This document shows, in pieces, positions 9,193 to 18,015 of a stretch of 64,000 nucleotides of DNA. Origin of the DNA: an uncultured Shewanella sp. (GTDB lineage Bacteria > Pseudomonadota > Gammaproteobacteria > Enterobacterales > Shewanellaceae); contig CANNEE010000001.1 of assembly GCA_947503555.1 (NCBI GenBank), forward strand, positions 434,001 to 498,000, given 5' to 3'. The first letter of the stretch is position 1. Each line of letters begins with the position of its first letter. The notes under the pieces were generated by a model, which was given only the letters and a program-made list of their open reading frames with translations, had not been told where the DNA came from and made no database searches. The position numbers and the translations under genes were made by a program.

Positions 9193-10107
9193 ATGTGGTT
9201 CAAAAATCTTACTCTTTACCGTTTTAACAAACCTTTCTCTGTGGATGCTGATTCCCTTGAAGCCGCACTTGAAGACTTCACTTTCTCTCCCTGCTCCAGT
9301 CAAGACATCAGCAAGTTTGGTTTCTCTAATGCACTAGGAAAAATCGGACTATCTCTGGTGCACAGTGCTGAGAATCGTCATCTTATTTGTGCAACAAAAG
9401 AGGAAAAAATTCTTCCTGCGCAAGTCATTAAAGAGGCGCTCGAAGAAAAGGTCTCGCATATCGAAGATGAGGAAAATAGAAAGCTCACCAAAAAGGAAAA
9501 GGATGCGCTTAAGGACGAAATCACAACAACTCTATTGCCTAGAGCTTTTTCTCGTCGCAGTCAAATTCGAGCACTTATTTTACCTGAGCTAGAGATGATT
9601 CTTGTTGACAGTTCTAGCGCGGCGAAAGCAGAAGAGCTGCTCGCCCTATTGCGCAAGGCTTTAGGCAGCCTGCCAGTGATCCCCGTCAGCTATAAAGCAC
9701 CGGTTGAAACCCAGCTCACTCAATGGCTCGCTGACGGTCAATCTCCCTCTCCTTTTGAGATGCAAGATGAAGCTGAACTTAAATCAGAGTCAGATGAAGG
9801 TGGCATAGTAAGATTTAAGCAGCAGGATTTAACTGAGCAAGAAGTACTAGCACATTTAGAAACTGGCAAGCAGGTGCACAAGCTTGCTCTTCATTTTGGG
9901 CAATCTGTCGCGCTATTATTGCAATCAGACAATAGTGTCAAACGCTTGAAATTCTCTGAAGAGTTTCGTGCTGGCAATGACGAAATTGGCACCGAAGACC
10001 CATTGGCAAAGCTCGATGCCGACTTTGCATTAATGGCCGGTGAATTAATCGCTTTAGTTCGAGCACTTGTTGAAACACTCGGTGGATTTGACGACGCTAT
10101 CGCTTAA
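9193..10107 (+). CDS. rdgC: Recombination-associated protein RdgC
   Basis: A 304-residue protein matching RdgC in length and motifs: the opening [11 protein letters not shown], the [14 protein letters not shown] block, and the [42 protein letters not shown] segment. RdgC is a ring-shaped, sequence-independent double-strand DNA-binding protein of the nucleoid that limits RecA access and is needed in some replication-restart mutants. The gene is a single unit with a hairpin after its stop. The ATG at 9193 gives the expected N-terminus even though the ribosome site is weak. Confidence 0.95.
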   Translation: MWFKNLTLYRFNKPFSVDADSLEAALEDFTFSPCSSQDISKFGFSNALGKIGLSLVHSAENRHLICATKEEKILPAQVIKEALEEKVSHIEDEENRKLTKKEKDALKDEITTTLLPRAFSRRSQIRALILPELEMILVDSSSAAKAEELLALLRKALGSLPVIPVSYKAPVETQLTQWLADGQSPSPFEMQDEAELKSESDEGGIVRFKQQDLTEQEVLAHLETGKQVHKLALHFGQSVALLLQSDNSVKRLKFSEEFRAGNDEIGTEDPLAKLDADFALMAGELIALVRALVETLGGFDDAIA

Positions 10108-10113
10108 CGAATT

Positions 10114-10151
10114 CAGCCAACCAGCAGTGAATGCTGCGGGTTGGCTTTAAC
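10114..10151 (+). terminator. Likely terminator of rdgC
   Basis: The imperfect hairpin AGCCAACC-AGCAG / CTGC-GGGTTGGCT followed by TTT starts seven bases past the rdgC stop. Confidence 0.55.
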
Positions 10152-10318
10152 AAGATATGTTTCACACTCCCTTATCAATAAACTTTGATACCCACAACAA
10201 GTTTTCGTAAAAAAGCAAGCAAGTTATCAACCACTTGGCTTTAAACCAATCCAATTTTTGGTATTATTAATCGTTCTCATCAATGCTCTAAGACACTTCA
10301 AACGGCAGATACGAATAT

Positions 10319-12484
10319 ATGGCAAAGCCAAAAATCAAACAAAATGCTTCCACAGGATTGTATTACTTAATAGCCATCTTGTTTGCAGTGTTATTTGTAC
10401 CTAGTGCTTCGAGCCAAGATATTCTTGCAGAAGAAGTCACCATACGAGAAACCCCAAAAGAGCTCTACAAAAGCCTTATCCCTTCTATTGGCTTTCCCTT
10501 AGAGTTTAACAATCGTGATGAATTTAACCGAGTGGCCAACAAACTCAGTTACCCTAATGTAGAGCTACAACATAAGCTTTATTTACTGGCTAGGTTAAGC
10601 CTAAAAATCACCATGAAAGACACGGCTAAGCAAGATGCTTGGCACTTAATTGAACAACTAAAAAGTATCGCAGTCACACCCTACGATTTCGCCATGGTCA
10701 ATATGTTAGAAGGGCGATATATAGGTAGAGTCGAAAACAAATATGAAGAAGCAATACGCTTATACAATAAGGCGCTGGCACAGGTTCAAGAGTATCACGA
10801 TCTTAAATCTATCTTGCTAAAGCACACCATACACGAACATTTGGGCATGCTTTACCTTATCACTCGCAAAGCCAAGCCCGCTCTAAAGCATCTAAACGCC
10901 TATCGAGAACATGCTTACCAATTAAGAAATAACTATCTCATCACTGCATCTGAAGCCATGCTAGGTAAATACTATAACAAGCAAGGCAAGCAAGCATTAG
11001 CGCTACAACATTATAGTGAAGCCTTTCGACTCGCCAATCAGGAGCTTTATCCTAAACAAGCTGCTAGCCTGCAACTTAGACTAGCTCGTGTATACCGAGA
11101 TCTAAGACAGTGGGACGAAGCGTTAACACATGCCCATGCTGCAGCAAAAAACTATAGAGAATTAGGCATAATGCCTTTTGTTTCTAGTGCTATGACAGTG
11201 ATGGCCATGGTTTATGCTGAACAAAATGAGTGGCATAGAGCAATTGATTATTACCTAAATGCTCAACAGATAGACGCCAGCCTAGGTAATATCACAGCCC
11301 AAGCCTTAAATTTTCATAATCTAGGTGAAGCCCACGCCAATATTGGTGATATAGAGAGTTCCCTAAACTACTTATTACAAGCTAACGATATATTTAAAGC
11401 TAAGAATGCAAAGCACTACTTAGTGGCAAACGAACTCTTAATAGCGGAAGTCGCCATTAAAGGTAAAAACTGGCTTCAAGCAGAAGAGCATGCCAATAAA
11501 GGCTTACTCATCGCTCAAGAAAAGAAGCTAATTGAAGAGCAAGTCGAAGCATTAAGATATCAAGCCACTGCTTACAAGCACCTCAACGAGGCTGCTAAAG
11601 CTGTTACCGCTTTAGAATCCATTATTGAACTGAATGAGCAGCTAGAACCCCAAGAAGCCAATCCCTATTCAGCTTCTTTACTTACAGAGCAAAAGTTAAA
11701 GCTTGAAATCAATCTTATGAAAGAGAAGCTTGCTAAAGCTAACCAGATTCAAGACTCTCAAAATACAGTGCTAGCTGTCACTATACTCATTTGCGCTTTA
11801 CTACTACTCGTTATTTATCATTCATTTAGGCAACGCCACCGCCAAGGTAAGCAGTTAACCGAGATGACAATAATGGCGAGAAGCGATGCAGCCACTCACC
11901 TTCCGGGATTTTATGGTTTCACTTCGATGTTGGCAGAGCCAAACCTCGAAGGTGTATTGCTGATGCTCAATCTAAGCGCCTTAACTAACTCTGATATCGC
12001 TTTCGGCCAGAAGAAGAGCAATCAGCTAAATCAAGCTTTTATCGAAGCAATTGAGGAAAAGTTTGCAACCAAGTGCTATCTATTACAGTCAGGCACCTAT
12101 GGTTTGGCAATTAACACCAACCAAAATATGCACGAGCTCGCAGCGGAAATACGTCAACTCATTCCTAGCTCGGTTTCCCAAAGTAACCTAGCGCTCGGTG
12201 GAATAAGAATGCCAATTTTTAGTGACAACAAAATAAAGGTTCCAGCGGATATGCAGCTAGAAACGTTACAATTTGCACTTAATGGCGCGATGAGCACAAA
12301 TCAAATACCGGATTCATATGTATTGTTGAGAACACTAGATTTTGCTCCTGCATCTATCTTCTCACGTCCCTTATATCTACATATGGAAAAAGCAATTCAA
12401 CGTGGTCTTATTCGCGTCGATGCAAACACCGATAAGAATGAGATCATTTGGGGTGAAAGAAAATGCCAAAAAGCGTCGCAATAG
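10319..12484 (+). CDS. TPR membrane protein with degenerate GGDEF domain
   Basis: A 721-residue protein with a signal-anchor at the N-terminus (about residues 14-32). Tandem tetratricopeptide repeats follow (about 120-430; for example YEEAIRLYNKALAQVQEYH and ALALQHYSEAFRLANQELYPKQAASLQLRLARVYRDLRQWDEA). A transmembrane helix (about 483-503) precedes a cytoplasmic C-terminal domain. That domain opens with ARSDAATHLPGFYGF, which aligns with the start of GGDEF domains (DxLTxLPNR), but where GGDEF should be it reads SGTYGLA near residue 595. It should therefore not make c-di-GMP. I infer a periplasmic TPR sensor coupled to an inactive GGDEF-like signalling module. A true diguanylate cyclase gene follows on the same strand. 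Confidence 0.75.
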   Translation: MAKPKIKQNASTGLYYLIAILFAVLFVPSASSQDILAEEVTIRETPKELYKSLIPSIGFPLEFNNRDEFNRVANKLSYPNVELQHKLYLLARLSLKITMKDTAKQDAWHLIEQLKSIAVTPYDFAMVNMLEGRYIGRVENKYEEAIRLYNKALAQVQEYHDLKSILLKHTIHEHLGMLYLITRKAKPALKHLNAYREHAYQLRNNYLITASEAMLGKYYNKQGKQALALQHYSEAFRLANQELYPKQAASLQLRLARVYRDLRQWDEALTHAHAAAKNYRELGIMPFVSSAMTVMAMVYAEQNEWHRAIDYYLNAQQIDASLGNITAQALNFHNLGEAHANIGDIESSLNYLLQANDIFKAKNAKHYLVANELLIAEVAIKGKNWLQAEEHANKGLLIAQEKKLIEEQVEALRYQATAYKHLNEAAKAVTALESIIELNEQLEPQEANPYSASLLTEQKLKLEINLMKEKLAKANQIQDSQNTVLAVTILICALLLLVIYHSFRQRHRQGKQLTEMTIMARSDAATHLPGFYGFTSMLAEPNLEGVLLMLNLSALTNSDIAFGQKKSNQLNQAFIEAIEEKFATKCYLLQSGTYGLAINTNQNMHELAAEIRQLIPSSVSQSNLALGGIRMPIFSDNKIKVPADMQLETLQFALNGAMSTNQIPDSYVLLRTLDFAPASIFSRPLYLHMEKAIQRGLIRVDANTDKNEIIWGERKCQKASQ

Positions 12485-12654
12485 GGCTTCAAAACGGGAT
12501 TTGGCAGTAAATTAGCAACAAAAGCTTTAACAACGCCACAGACTATCGCATTGATCATTTTCAGCGCTATGGGATTGAGATAACATTAACGTGCCAATAA
12601 TAGAGAGGTTAAACTCTCTCGCTTTACAACACTAAAGGTAGGACAATATCCATA

Positions 12655-14211
12655 ATGACGGGTACTAAGGCAGTCGCTTCTCAGGTCACTCTTTTAAAGC
12701 AGAAACTTCAATCTGCTCGTGCCGCTCTTAGCGAACTAGATGAAGATAGAAATAGCAAGCTACAAGCCTTGCTGCAATTCATTAGCCATCTCACTTTAGT
12801 CTGTAAAGGGCAGAACCTTGAGCTAGATAACAAGTTAGCCAAACTAAGACATAACCTAACTACCTTCGAAAAAATTGACGAAGTGATGTTAGATTTCATT
12901 GACTTAGAGCGCTTGCTAAAGAATCAATATAACCATGTTACCACTCAGCTAGAAGATAGCAGAGCCAGTCTTACCAAGCTCGTAAAACAAATTCAACGCG
13001 TAGATTCGACTCCTGAAAAGCAAAAACGAGAAATCGCCTACTTTAAAAAAGAGCTCAATAAGCCATTTCATACTGTTTGGGAGTACATTCCAAAAGTTGA
13101 GCAACTCATCGGCTTTTATGAAGAGATACTGCAGCACCAGCTAAAAGATGAAGATAAGCTGGTCATACTGCCTAAACACAGGCAAATAGCCCATGAGCTT
13201 GTGCAAATGATTGCTGAAATTGATTTTAGAAAAGATCAACGTGATCAGGTGCTTGTCATCAAGGAGCAGCTCAAAGGCGAGGTGGATATCGAATATCTCC
13301 TTGAAGCGCACCAGCAAATCTTAACCCTAATGCTAGATAATATCGCTAGGGAAAAGACAGCATCTCAAGAATTCTTATTTGCACTCAATGACACCCTAAG
13401 TGCAGTAAGAGAGGTTGTGAATGATTCACTAAATCATTCACAACGTAGCCACCAACTGAAAACCCAACTCAACCAAGAGATCAACTCTAGAGTTGATACC
13501 GTAGGCGAAGTCGTTGTCGAAAATAATGATATCGATAGCCTAAAGTCCCAAGTCACAGAGCAGCTTGCTTCTCTTCGCGCAGTCCTGTCCCGTAAAGAAG
13601 CACTTGAGCAGCGGGAACAGGCATTACTACGTAAATCCATCGAAAGCATGCGTAAAGAGCTTAATCAACTCAGCCATGAGGCAGAAACCTATAAAGAAAG
13701 GTTATTTGAGCAACAAAAGATGAACCTGCTCGACACCTTAACTCAACTGCCTAACAGAGCGGCTCTTGAAGAGCGAATGGAGCAGGAATTTAGACACTAT
13801 CAGCGCCATAAAAATCCTTTATGGATTGCCGTAGCAGATATTGACCACTTCAAATCAATAAACGATAACTTCGGCCACAGTACAGGTGATAAGGCCTTGC
13901 AAGTTATCTCCATGGCACTTAAAAACTCTTTGCGAGACACAGAGTTTGTAGCTCGTTTCGGCGGTGAAGAATTTGTCATGATCATACCTGATGTCTCTTC
14001 TTCCGATATTGTCCAACTTTTAAACAGAGTTAGGGAAAAGGTAAAAAACATTCCCTTTATGTTTAAAAATCAGAAGATTACGGTTACAGTATCTATAGGT
14101 GCTGCAAAAATTATCGAAAATGAGCAAATTCAAGAAACCTTTGAACGTGCCGACGCAGCACTGTATAGAGCGAAACATCAAAGCAGAGACAGGGTCATCA
14201 TAGACGAGTAA
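12655..14211 (+). CDS. Cytoplasmic diguanylate cyclase (DgcS-like)
   Basis: A 518-residue soluble protein. Residues 1-350 are mostly helical with strong coiled-coil character. The GGDEF domain begins at LLDTLTQLPNRAALEERM (about 358). The metal-binding Asp lies in ADIDHFKSINDNFGHSTGD and the active motif is GGEEF at 436-440, so it should convert two GTP to c-di-GMP. The inhibitory site, five residues before GGEEF, reads RDTE rather than RxxD, so canonical product inhibition may be weak. The long helical N-terminus with PFHTVWEYIPKVEQLIGFYEE resembles Shewanella cyclases annotated DgcS. It lies 170 bases after the TPR gene. Confidence 0.88.
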   Translation: MTGTKAVASQVTLLKQKLQSARAALSELDEDRNSKLQALLQFISHLTLVCKGQNLELDNKLAKLRHNLTTFEKIDEVMLDFIDLERLLKNQYNHVTTQLEDSRASLTKLVKQIQRVDSTPEKQKREIAYFKKELNKPFHTVWEYIPKVEQLIGFYEEILQHQLKDEDKLVILPKHRQIAHELVQMIAEIDFRKDQRDQVLVIKEQLKGEVDIEYLLEAHQQILTLMLDNIAREKTASQEFLFALNDTLSAVREVVNDSLNHSQRSHQLKTQLNQEINSRVDTVGEVVVENNDIDSLKSQVTEQLASLRAVLSRKEALEQREQALLRKSIESMRKELNQLSHEAETYKERLFEQQKMNLLDTLTQLPNRAALEERMEQEFRHYQRHKNPLWIAVADIDHFKSINDNFGHSTGDKALQVISMALKNSLRDTEFVARFGGEEFVMIIPDVSSSDIVQLLNRVREKVKNIPFMFKNQKITVTVSIGAAKIIENEQIQETFERADAALYRAKHQSRDRVIIDE

Positions 14212-14255
14212 TCTGACGACTACAGCATTGAGACTCTGACCTGTAAGGAGTGTCT

Positions 14256-15605
14256 ATGATAATAAAAGTCAGCCCACGAGGCAGCATGGATCAACTTTCT
14301 CAACTCGAAGTTGATCGGCTCAAACAAAGCGCCAAAAGTGAACTTTACCAACTCTTTAGAAACTGCTCTTTAGCCGTCCTTGCCTCCGGCCTTCACAGTG
14401 ACGATTCAAAAGCCCTATTTGAGCGCTTTAAAAATTTTAATATTCAGGTTCTACAACGAGAACGAGGCGTAAAAATTGAGTTGATTAACCCGCCTGAAGA
14501 AGCCTTTGTCGATGGCCAGATCATCGCAGGTATTCAAGAGCACCTGTTTGCTGTTTTACGAGATATCATCTACACCAGCGATAAGTACGACAATCTCAAA
14601 CATATCAACTTTACCGATTCCAACCATATTACCAATGTGGTGTTTGATATTCTGCGCAATGCCAAGGCGATCCCCATGCAAGATCCTAACGTGGTGGTTT
14701 GTTGGGGTGGCCATAGTATCAACAAAATCGAATATCAATACACCCGTGAAGTCGGTTACCAGCTTGGCCTTAGAGCATTAGACATCTGCACAGGTTGTGG
14801 CCCTGGTGCGATGGAAGGACCAATGAAAGGCGCCGCCATTGGACATGCAAAGCAGCGGGTTACCAACGCAAGATATATAGGCTTAACCGAGCCTAGTATC
14901 ATAGCCGCCGAACCACCCAATCAAATCGTTAATGAACTTGTCATTCTTCCAGACATAGAAAAGCGCTTAGAAGCCTTCGTGCGCTTAGGTCATGGCATAG
15001 TGATTTTTCCTGGAGGTGCTGGAACAGCCGAAGAACTCCTCTACCTACTAGGGATCTTGCTTAACAAAGAAAACCAAGAAATTCCTTTCCCTCTGGTATT
15101 AACCGGGCCTAAGGAAAGTGCAGATTATTTCTATCGTATCGATGACTTTATCAAGGCAACACTCGGTAAAGAAGCACAGGAAAAATACCAAATCATCATA
15201 GATGATCCAGAAAAAGTCGCTCGAGTGATGCGCGAAGGCATGGGAGATATCAAGGCCTACCGCAGAAAGACGGGTGATGCCTATCAATACCACTGGCGCC
15301 TTAAAATCGAACCTGAATTCCAGCTTCCCTTTGAGCCCACCCATGAAGTCATGAATAGCCTTACCCTTAAAATCAGTAAGAACAAAGCGGAACTCGCGGC
15401 CAACTTGAGACGCGCATTCTCTGGTATAGTAGCGGGCAATGTTAAAGCTGACACAATTAGACTCATAGAGCAGAAAGGCCCTTTTGAGTTAAAAGGTGAA
15501 GCCACTCTTATGGCACTGATGGACACCCTACTCGGTGAATTTGTAACACAACAGAGAATGAAGCTGCCAGGCAGCGAATATATACCTTGCTACAAGATAA
15601 AATGA
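14256..15605 (+). CDS. ppnN: Pyrimidine/purine nucleotide 5'-monophosphate nucleosidase PpnN
   Basis: A 449-residue protein nearly collinear with E. coli PpnN (YgdH). Matches include [77 protein letters not shown], the nucleosidase signature [18 protein letters not shown] and the ending [15 protein letters not shown]. PpnN hydrolyses the N-glycosidic bond of nucleoside monophosphates and is stimulated by (p)ppGpp in E. coli. I start at ATG 14256 because AAGGAG ends five bases before it; a GTG six bases upstream overlaps that site. The stop overlaps the xni start by four bases. Confidence 0.95.
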   Translation: MIIKVSPRGSMDQLSQLEVDRLKQSAKSELYQLFRNCSLAVLASGLHSDDSKALFERFKNFNIQVLQRERGVKIELINPPEEAFVDGQIIAGIQEHLFAVLRDIIYTSDKYDNLKHINFTDSNHITNVVFDILRNAKAIPMQDPNVVVCWGGHSINKIEYQYTREVGYQLGLRALDICTGCGPGAMEGPMKGAAIGHAKQRVTNARYIGLTEPSIIAAEPPNQIVNELVILPDIEKRLEAFVRLGHGIVIFPGGAGTAEELLYLLGILLNKENQEIPFPLVLTGPKESADYFYRIDDFIKATLGKEAQEKYQIIIDDPEKVARVMREGMGDIKAYRRKTGDAYQYHWRLKIEPEFQLPFEPTHEVMNSLTLKISKNKAELAANLRRAFSGIVAGNVKADTIRLIEQKGPFELKGEATLMALMDTLLGEFVTQQRMKLPGSEYIPCYKIK

Positions 15606-16378
15606 ACAAATTACTTATTATCGATGGCTTAAATATTGTGCGGCGTTTACACGCCGCACAACCAAATGAAAACGATACTCAGGGATTAGATATTCGAGTT
15701 GCTTCTGCATGTAACAAGTTACTCTCATTGCATCAACCCACTCATATCGCTATCGTTTGGGATGGCAATCAGGTTTCTTGGCGAAAGCAGCTCTATCCAG
15801 ACTATAAGAAAGGTCGTAAGCCTATGCCAGAAGCGCTATCGAAAGCATTACCGGCTATCCAAGCGCATTTGAGTAAGGAAAATATCCAGTCGATTCAGTC
15901 AGACAGTGAAGCAGATGATGTCATTGCAACTTTAGCCACTAAGCTAGTAGCTAATGCAGGGCAAGCCGTCATAGTGTCAACCGATAAAGGCTTTACTCAG
16001 CTGCTACACCCAAATATCAGCCGCTGGGATTATTTCAATCAATGCAGTATTGATATTGAAGCTCAAGAGAACAAATTGGGCGTTCATCGAAATCAGTTTC
16101 TCGACTATCTGGCACTAGCGGGGGATTCTGGCAATAAAATTCCAGGTATTCCGGGTATTGGGCCTAAGTCTGCATCGCAATTACTCAGAACCTTTGACTC
16201 CCTCAAGAGCCTATATCAATCTCTAGATACGCTCGGAGAAAAACAGGCTAAAAAACTGTTAGAAGGTAAGGAGATGGCGAGGTTGAGCTATAAACTTGTG
16301 CAACTACAAACTCAACTACCGCTAAATATCAACCTGAGTCAATTCAGAGTCGCTTCCGGTGAATCACGGCAAAATTAA
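15602..16378 (+). CDS. xni: Flap endonuclease Xni
   Basis: A 258-residue 5'-nuclease beginning [15 protein letters not shown]. Acidic metal ligands are visible in [23 protein letters not shown] and [11 protein letters not shown], and the H3TH DNA-binding motif is [19 protein letters not shown]. Length and spacing match Xni (ExoIX), a flap endonuclease-like relative of the DNA polymerase I 5'-nuclease domain. The ATG overlaps the ppnN stop as ATGA, indicating translational coupling, as in other gammaproteobacteria where the two genes are neighbours. An upstream in-frame start would overlap ppnN by more and is not needed. Confidence 0.93.
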   Translation: MNKLLIIDGLNIVRRLHAAQPNENDTQGLDIRVASACNKLLSLHQPTHIAIVWDGNQVSWRKQLYPDYKKGRKPMPEALSKALPAIQAHLSKENIQSIQSDSEADDVIATLATKLVANAGQAVIVSTDKGFTQLLHPNISRWDYFNQCSIDIEAQENKLGVHRNQFLDYLALAGDSGNKIPGIPGIGPKSASQLLRTFDSLKSLYQSLDTLGEKQAKKLLEGKEMARLSYKLVQLQTQLPLNINLSQFRVASGESRQN

Positions 16379-16480
16379 TATCATGTTACTTTCTGCTTCT
16401 TGCCTTAAGTAAAAAAAACGTTATCATTTTGCTACTAGTTTGCGCTTCGCGTATAAAGCAGCAATGGACTGATACCGTAA

Positions 16481-16870
16481 ATGAAATCTAAAGCTCCCAT
16501 GATTATTGGAGGCATCTTTGTCTCTTACTTAGCTTTTGTAGCTATTATTATGACCTTCTATGAGCCAACTCCAGAAGATATGGATTGGGATGACAGGCAG
16601 TCATACAATCAAGGTAAACTATCTGAAATCACCTTAGGTCAATCGATTCAAGACGTACGCCTGCTATTAGGCAACGCCGATTTTAGCGAGGCGAAAACAA
16701 CCAGCGATGGCCCAATGCAGGTACTGTTTTACCGTACCCATAGACAAAAATCCGACGGTAAAACAACTAAAGATGAGTGTACCCCCTTGGTTTTCAAAGA
16801 TAATCAACTAATCGCTTGGGGAGAAGACACCTATCAACAATATCTTACCGCCAATATCGTCATTCAATAG
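16481..16870 (+). CDS. DUF3192 family membrane-anchored protein
   Basis: A 129-residue protein with one N-terminal transmembrane helix (about residues 7-26) and a small soluble domain containing LSEITLGQSIQDVRLLLGNADFSEA, YRTHRQKSDGKTTKDECTPLVFKDNQLIAWGED. The pattern, a GxsxxdVrxllG motif and a late Cys, fits DUF3192, which resembles small BamE/SmpA-like envelope domains. Function is unknown. It stands alone between xni and a small exported protein gene. Confidence 0.78.
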   Translation: MKSKAPMIIGGIFVSYLAFVAIIMTFYEPTPEDMDWDDRQSYNQGKLSEITLGQSIQDVRLLLGNADFSEAKTTSDGPMQVLFYRTHRQKSDGKTTKDECTPLVFKDNQLIAWGEDTYQQYLTANIVIQ

Positions 16871-16993
16871 ACTGACAAACGGTTTGTCGTTGTAAGCAAT
16901 TGGTTTTATTTAACATTACTACTGTTGACTCTTATATTAGTCCTGCCTAGAGTCCTTATCTGAGTTCGATAAATTCAGATAAGGACATTTGAT

Positions 16994-17224
16994 ATGCTCA
17001 AAAAAATCATTCTAGCGGCCAGTCTTACACTTTTGATCACTCCTCAAGTTCAAGCGACTAATTTTGATGAATTACAAGCCTATCTTCTTGAGCTACTCTC
17101 CTTTAACGATAGTAAAGACGATGAGCCAGCCGCAAAAGTACCTACGTTAAATCAAGCTCAAAGCGAAAGCCCTGATACCACAGAAAAAGCCTTGGAAGGT
17201 GAGCCTGAGTGGGAAGCTAATTAA
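16994..17224 (+). CDS. Small exported acidic protein, unknown
   Basis: A 76-residue product with a textbook signal peptide (MLKKIILAASLTLLITPQVQA) and a mature part of about 55 acidic residues (for example SFNDSKDDEPAAKV). I do not recognise a family. A stable terminator follows, which supports a real transcription unit. Confidence 0.6.
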   Translation: MLKKIILAASLTLLITPQVQATNFDELQAYLLELLSFNDSKDDEPAAKVPTLNQAQSESPDTTEKALEGEPEWEAN

Positions 17225-17236
17225 TCATTTTCAAAT

Positions 17237-17265
17237 AAAAAGGCCTGTACAATACAGGCCTTTTT
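17237..17265. terminator. Bidirectional terminator
   Basis: The stem AAAAAGGCCTGT-ACAAT-ACAGGCCTTTTT lies between the small exported protein gene and the convergent MarC gene. Confidence 0.85.
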
Positions 17266-17293
17266 ATTGACTCAACTTTTTTAAACGAGAATA

Positions 17294-17944
17294 TTACGCC
17301 AGAGCAGGAAATGCTCCTTTCAACCCAGAAATGACCATCTGAGTACCAATCACGGCTAATATCAACCCCATCATACGGGTAATAGCTCCCAGTGCAGCCT
17401 CACCTAGATACTTCACTAACTTACCGCCAAATATAAAGCAGATATAAGTCAGTACACATAGTGCAGCGAAACTACCTATGGTGGCAAACATGGCACTAAA
17501 GCCTTGGCCCGCAGAGAAGTTCATTGCCGTGGCAATCGTCCCAGGGCCAGCTAACAATGGCAAAGCTAAAGGAGAAATAGCCACACTCAAGGCTGCCTTA
17601 TCAGTTTGCGCATCTGAATCGGGCTTCGACTTTGGTTCACTATGGTGCACACTCGAAGTATTTCCTTGCAACATATGAAAGCCAATTAAAAACACCAGTA
17701 AACCACCCGTTACTCTAAATGCCGATAAAGAGATGCCAAAGAGCTGAAAGATCACTTTTCCGGCAATAGAAAATAGGGTCACAATAATAAAGGCAACCAC
17801 TAGGGCTCTAAATGCGATCAGCTTAGTGGTTCTCGCATCGGCATTCGAGGTTAATCCCAGAAAAATAGGCACATTGGCAATAGGGTTCATAATGGCAAAA
17901 AAGCCCATAAATACAGTGCCTAAGTGCAGCAAAAATTCTTGCAT
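17294..17944 (-). CDS. MarC family (UPF0056) integral membrane protein
   Basis: A 216-residue protein with six predicted helices and MarC family motifs: FFAIMNPIANVPIFLGLTSN near the N-terminus, FRVTGGLLVFLIGFHMLQG in the middle, SPLALPLLAGPGTIATAM and a closing ITRMMGLILAVIGTQMVISGL. A His- and Ser-rich loop (TSSVHHSEPKSKPDSDAQTD) separates the halves. The function of the family is not established; the old link to antibiotic resistance has not held up. I start at ATG 17944 because GGAG lies seven bases upstream; a 12-residue longer reading lacks a ribosome site. Confidence 0.88.
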   Translation of the reverse strand: MQEFLLHLGTVFMGFFAIMNPIANVPIFLGLTSNADARTTKLIAFRALVVAFIIVTLFSIAGKVIFQLFGISLSAFRVTGGLLVFLIGFHMLQGNTSSVHHSEPKSKPDSDAQTDKAALSVAISPLALPLLAGPGTIATAMNFSAGQGFSAMFATIGSFAALCVLTYICFIFGGKLVKYLGEAALGAITRMMGLILAVIGTQMVISGLKGAFPALA

Positions 17945-18015
17945 TCTTATCTCCAGTGATAAAAAATGCGCCAAATTCACATTTAGCGCATTAAAGTTTG
18001 AGAAAATAGCGTCAA

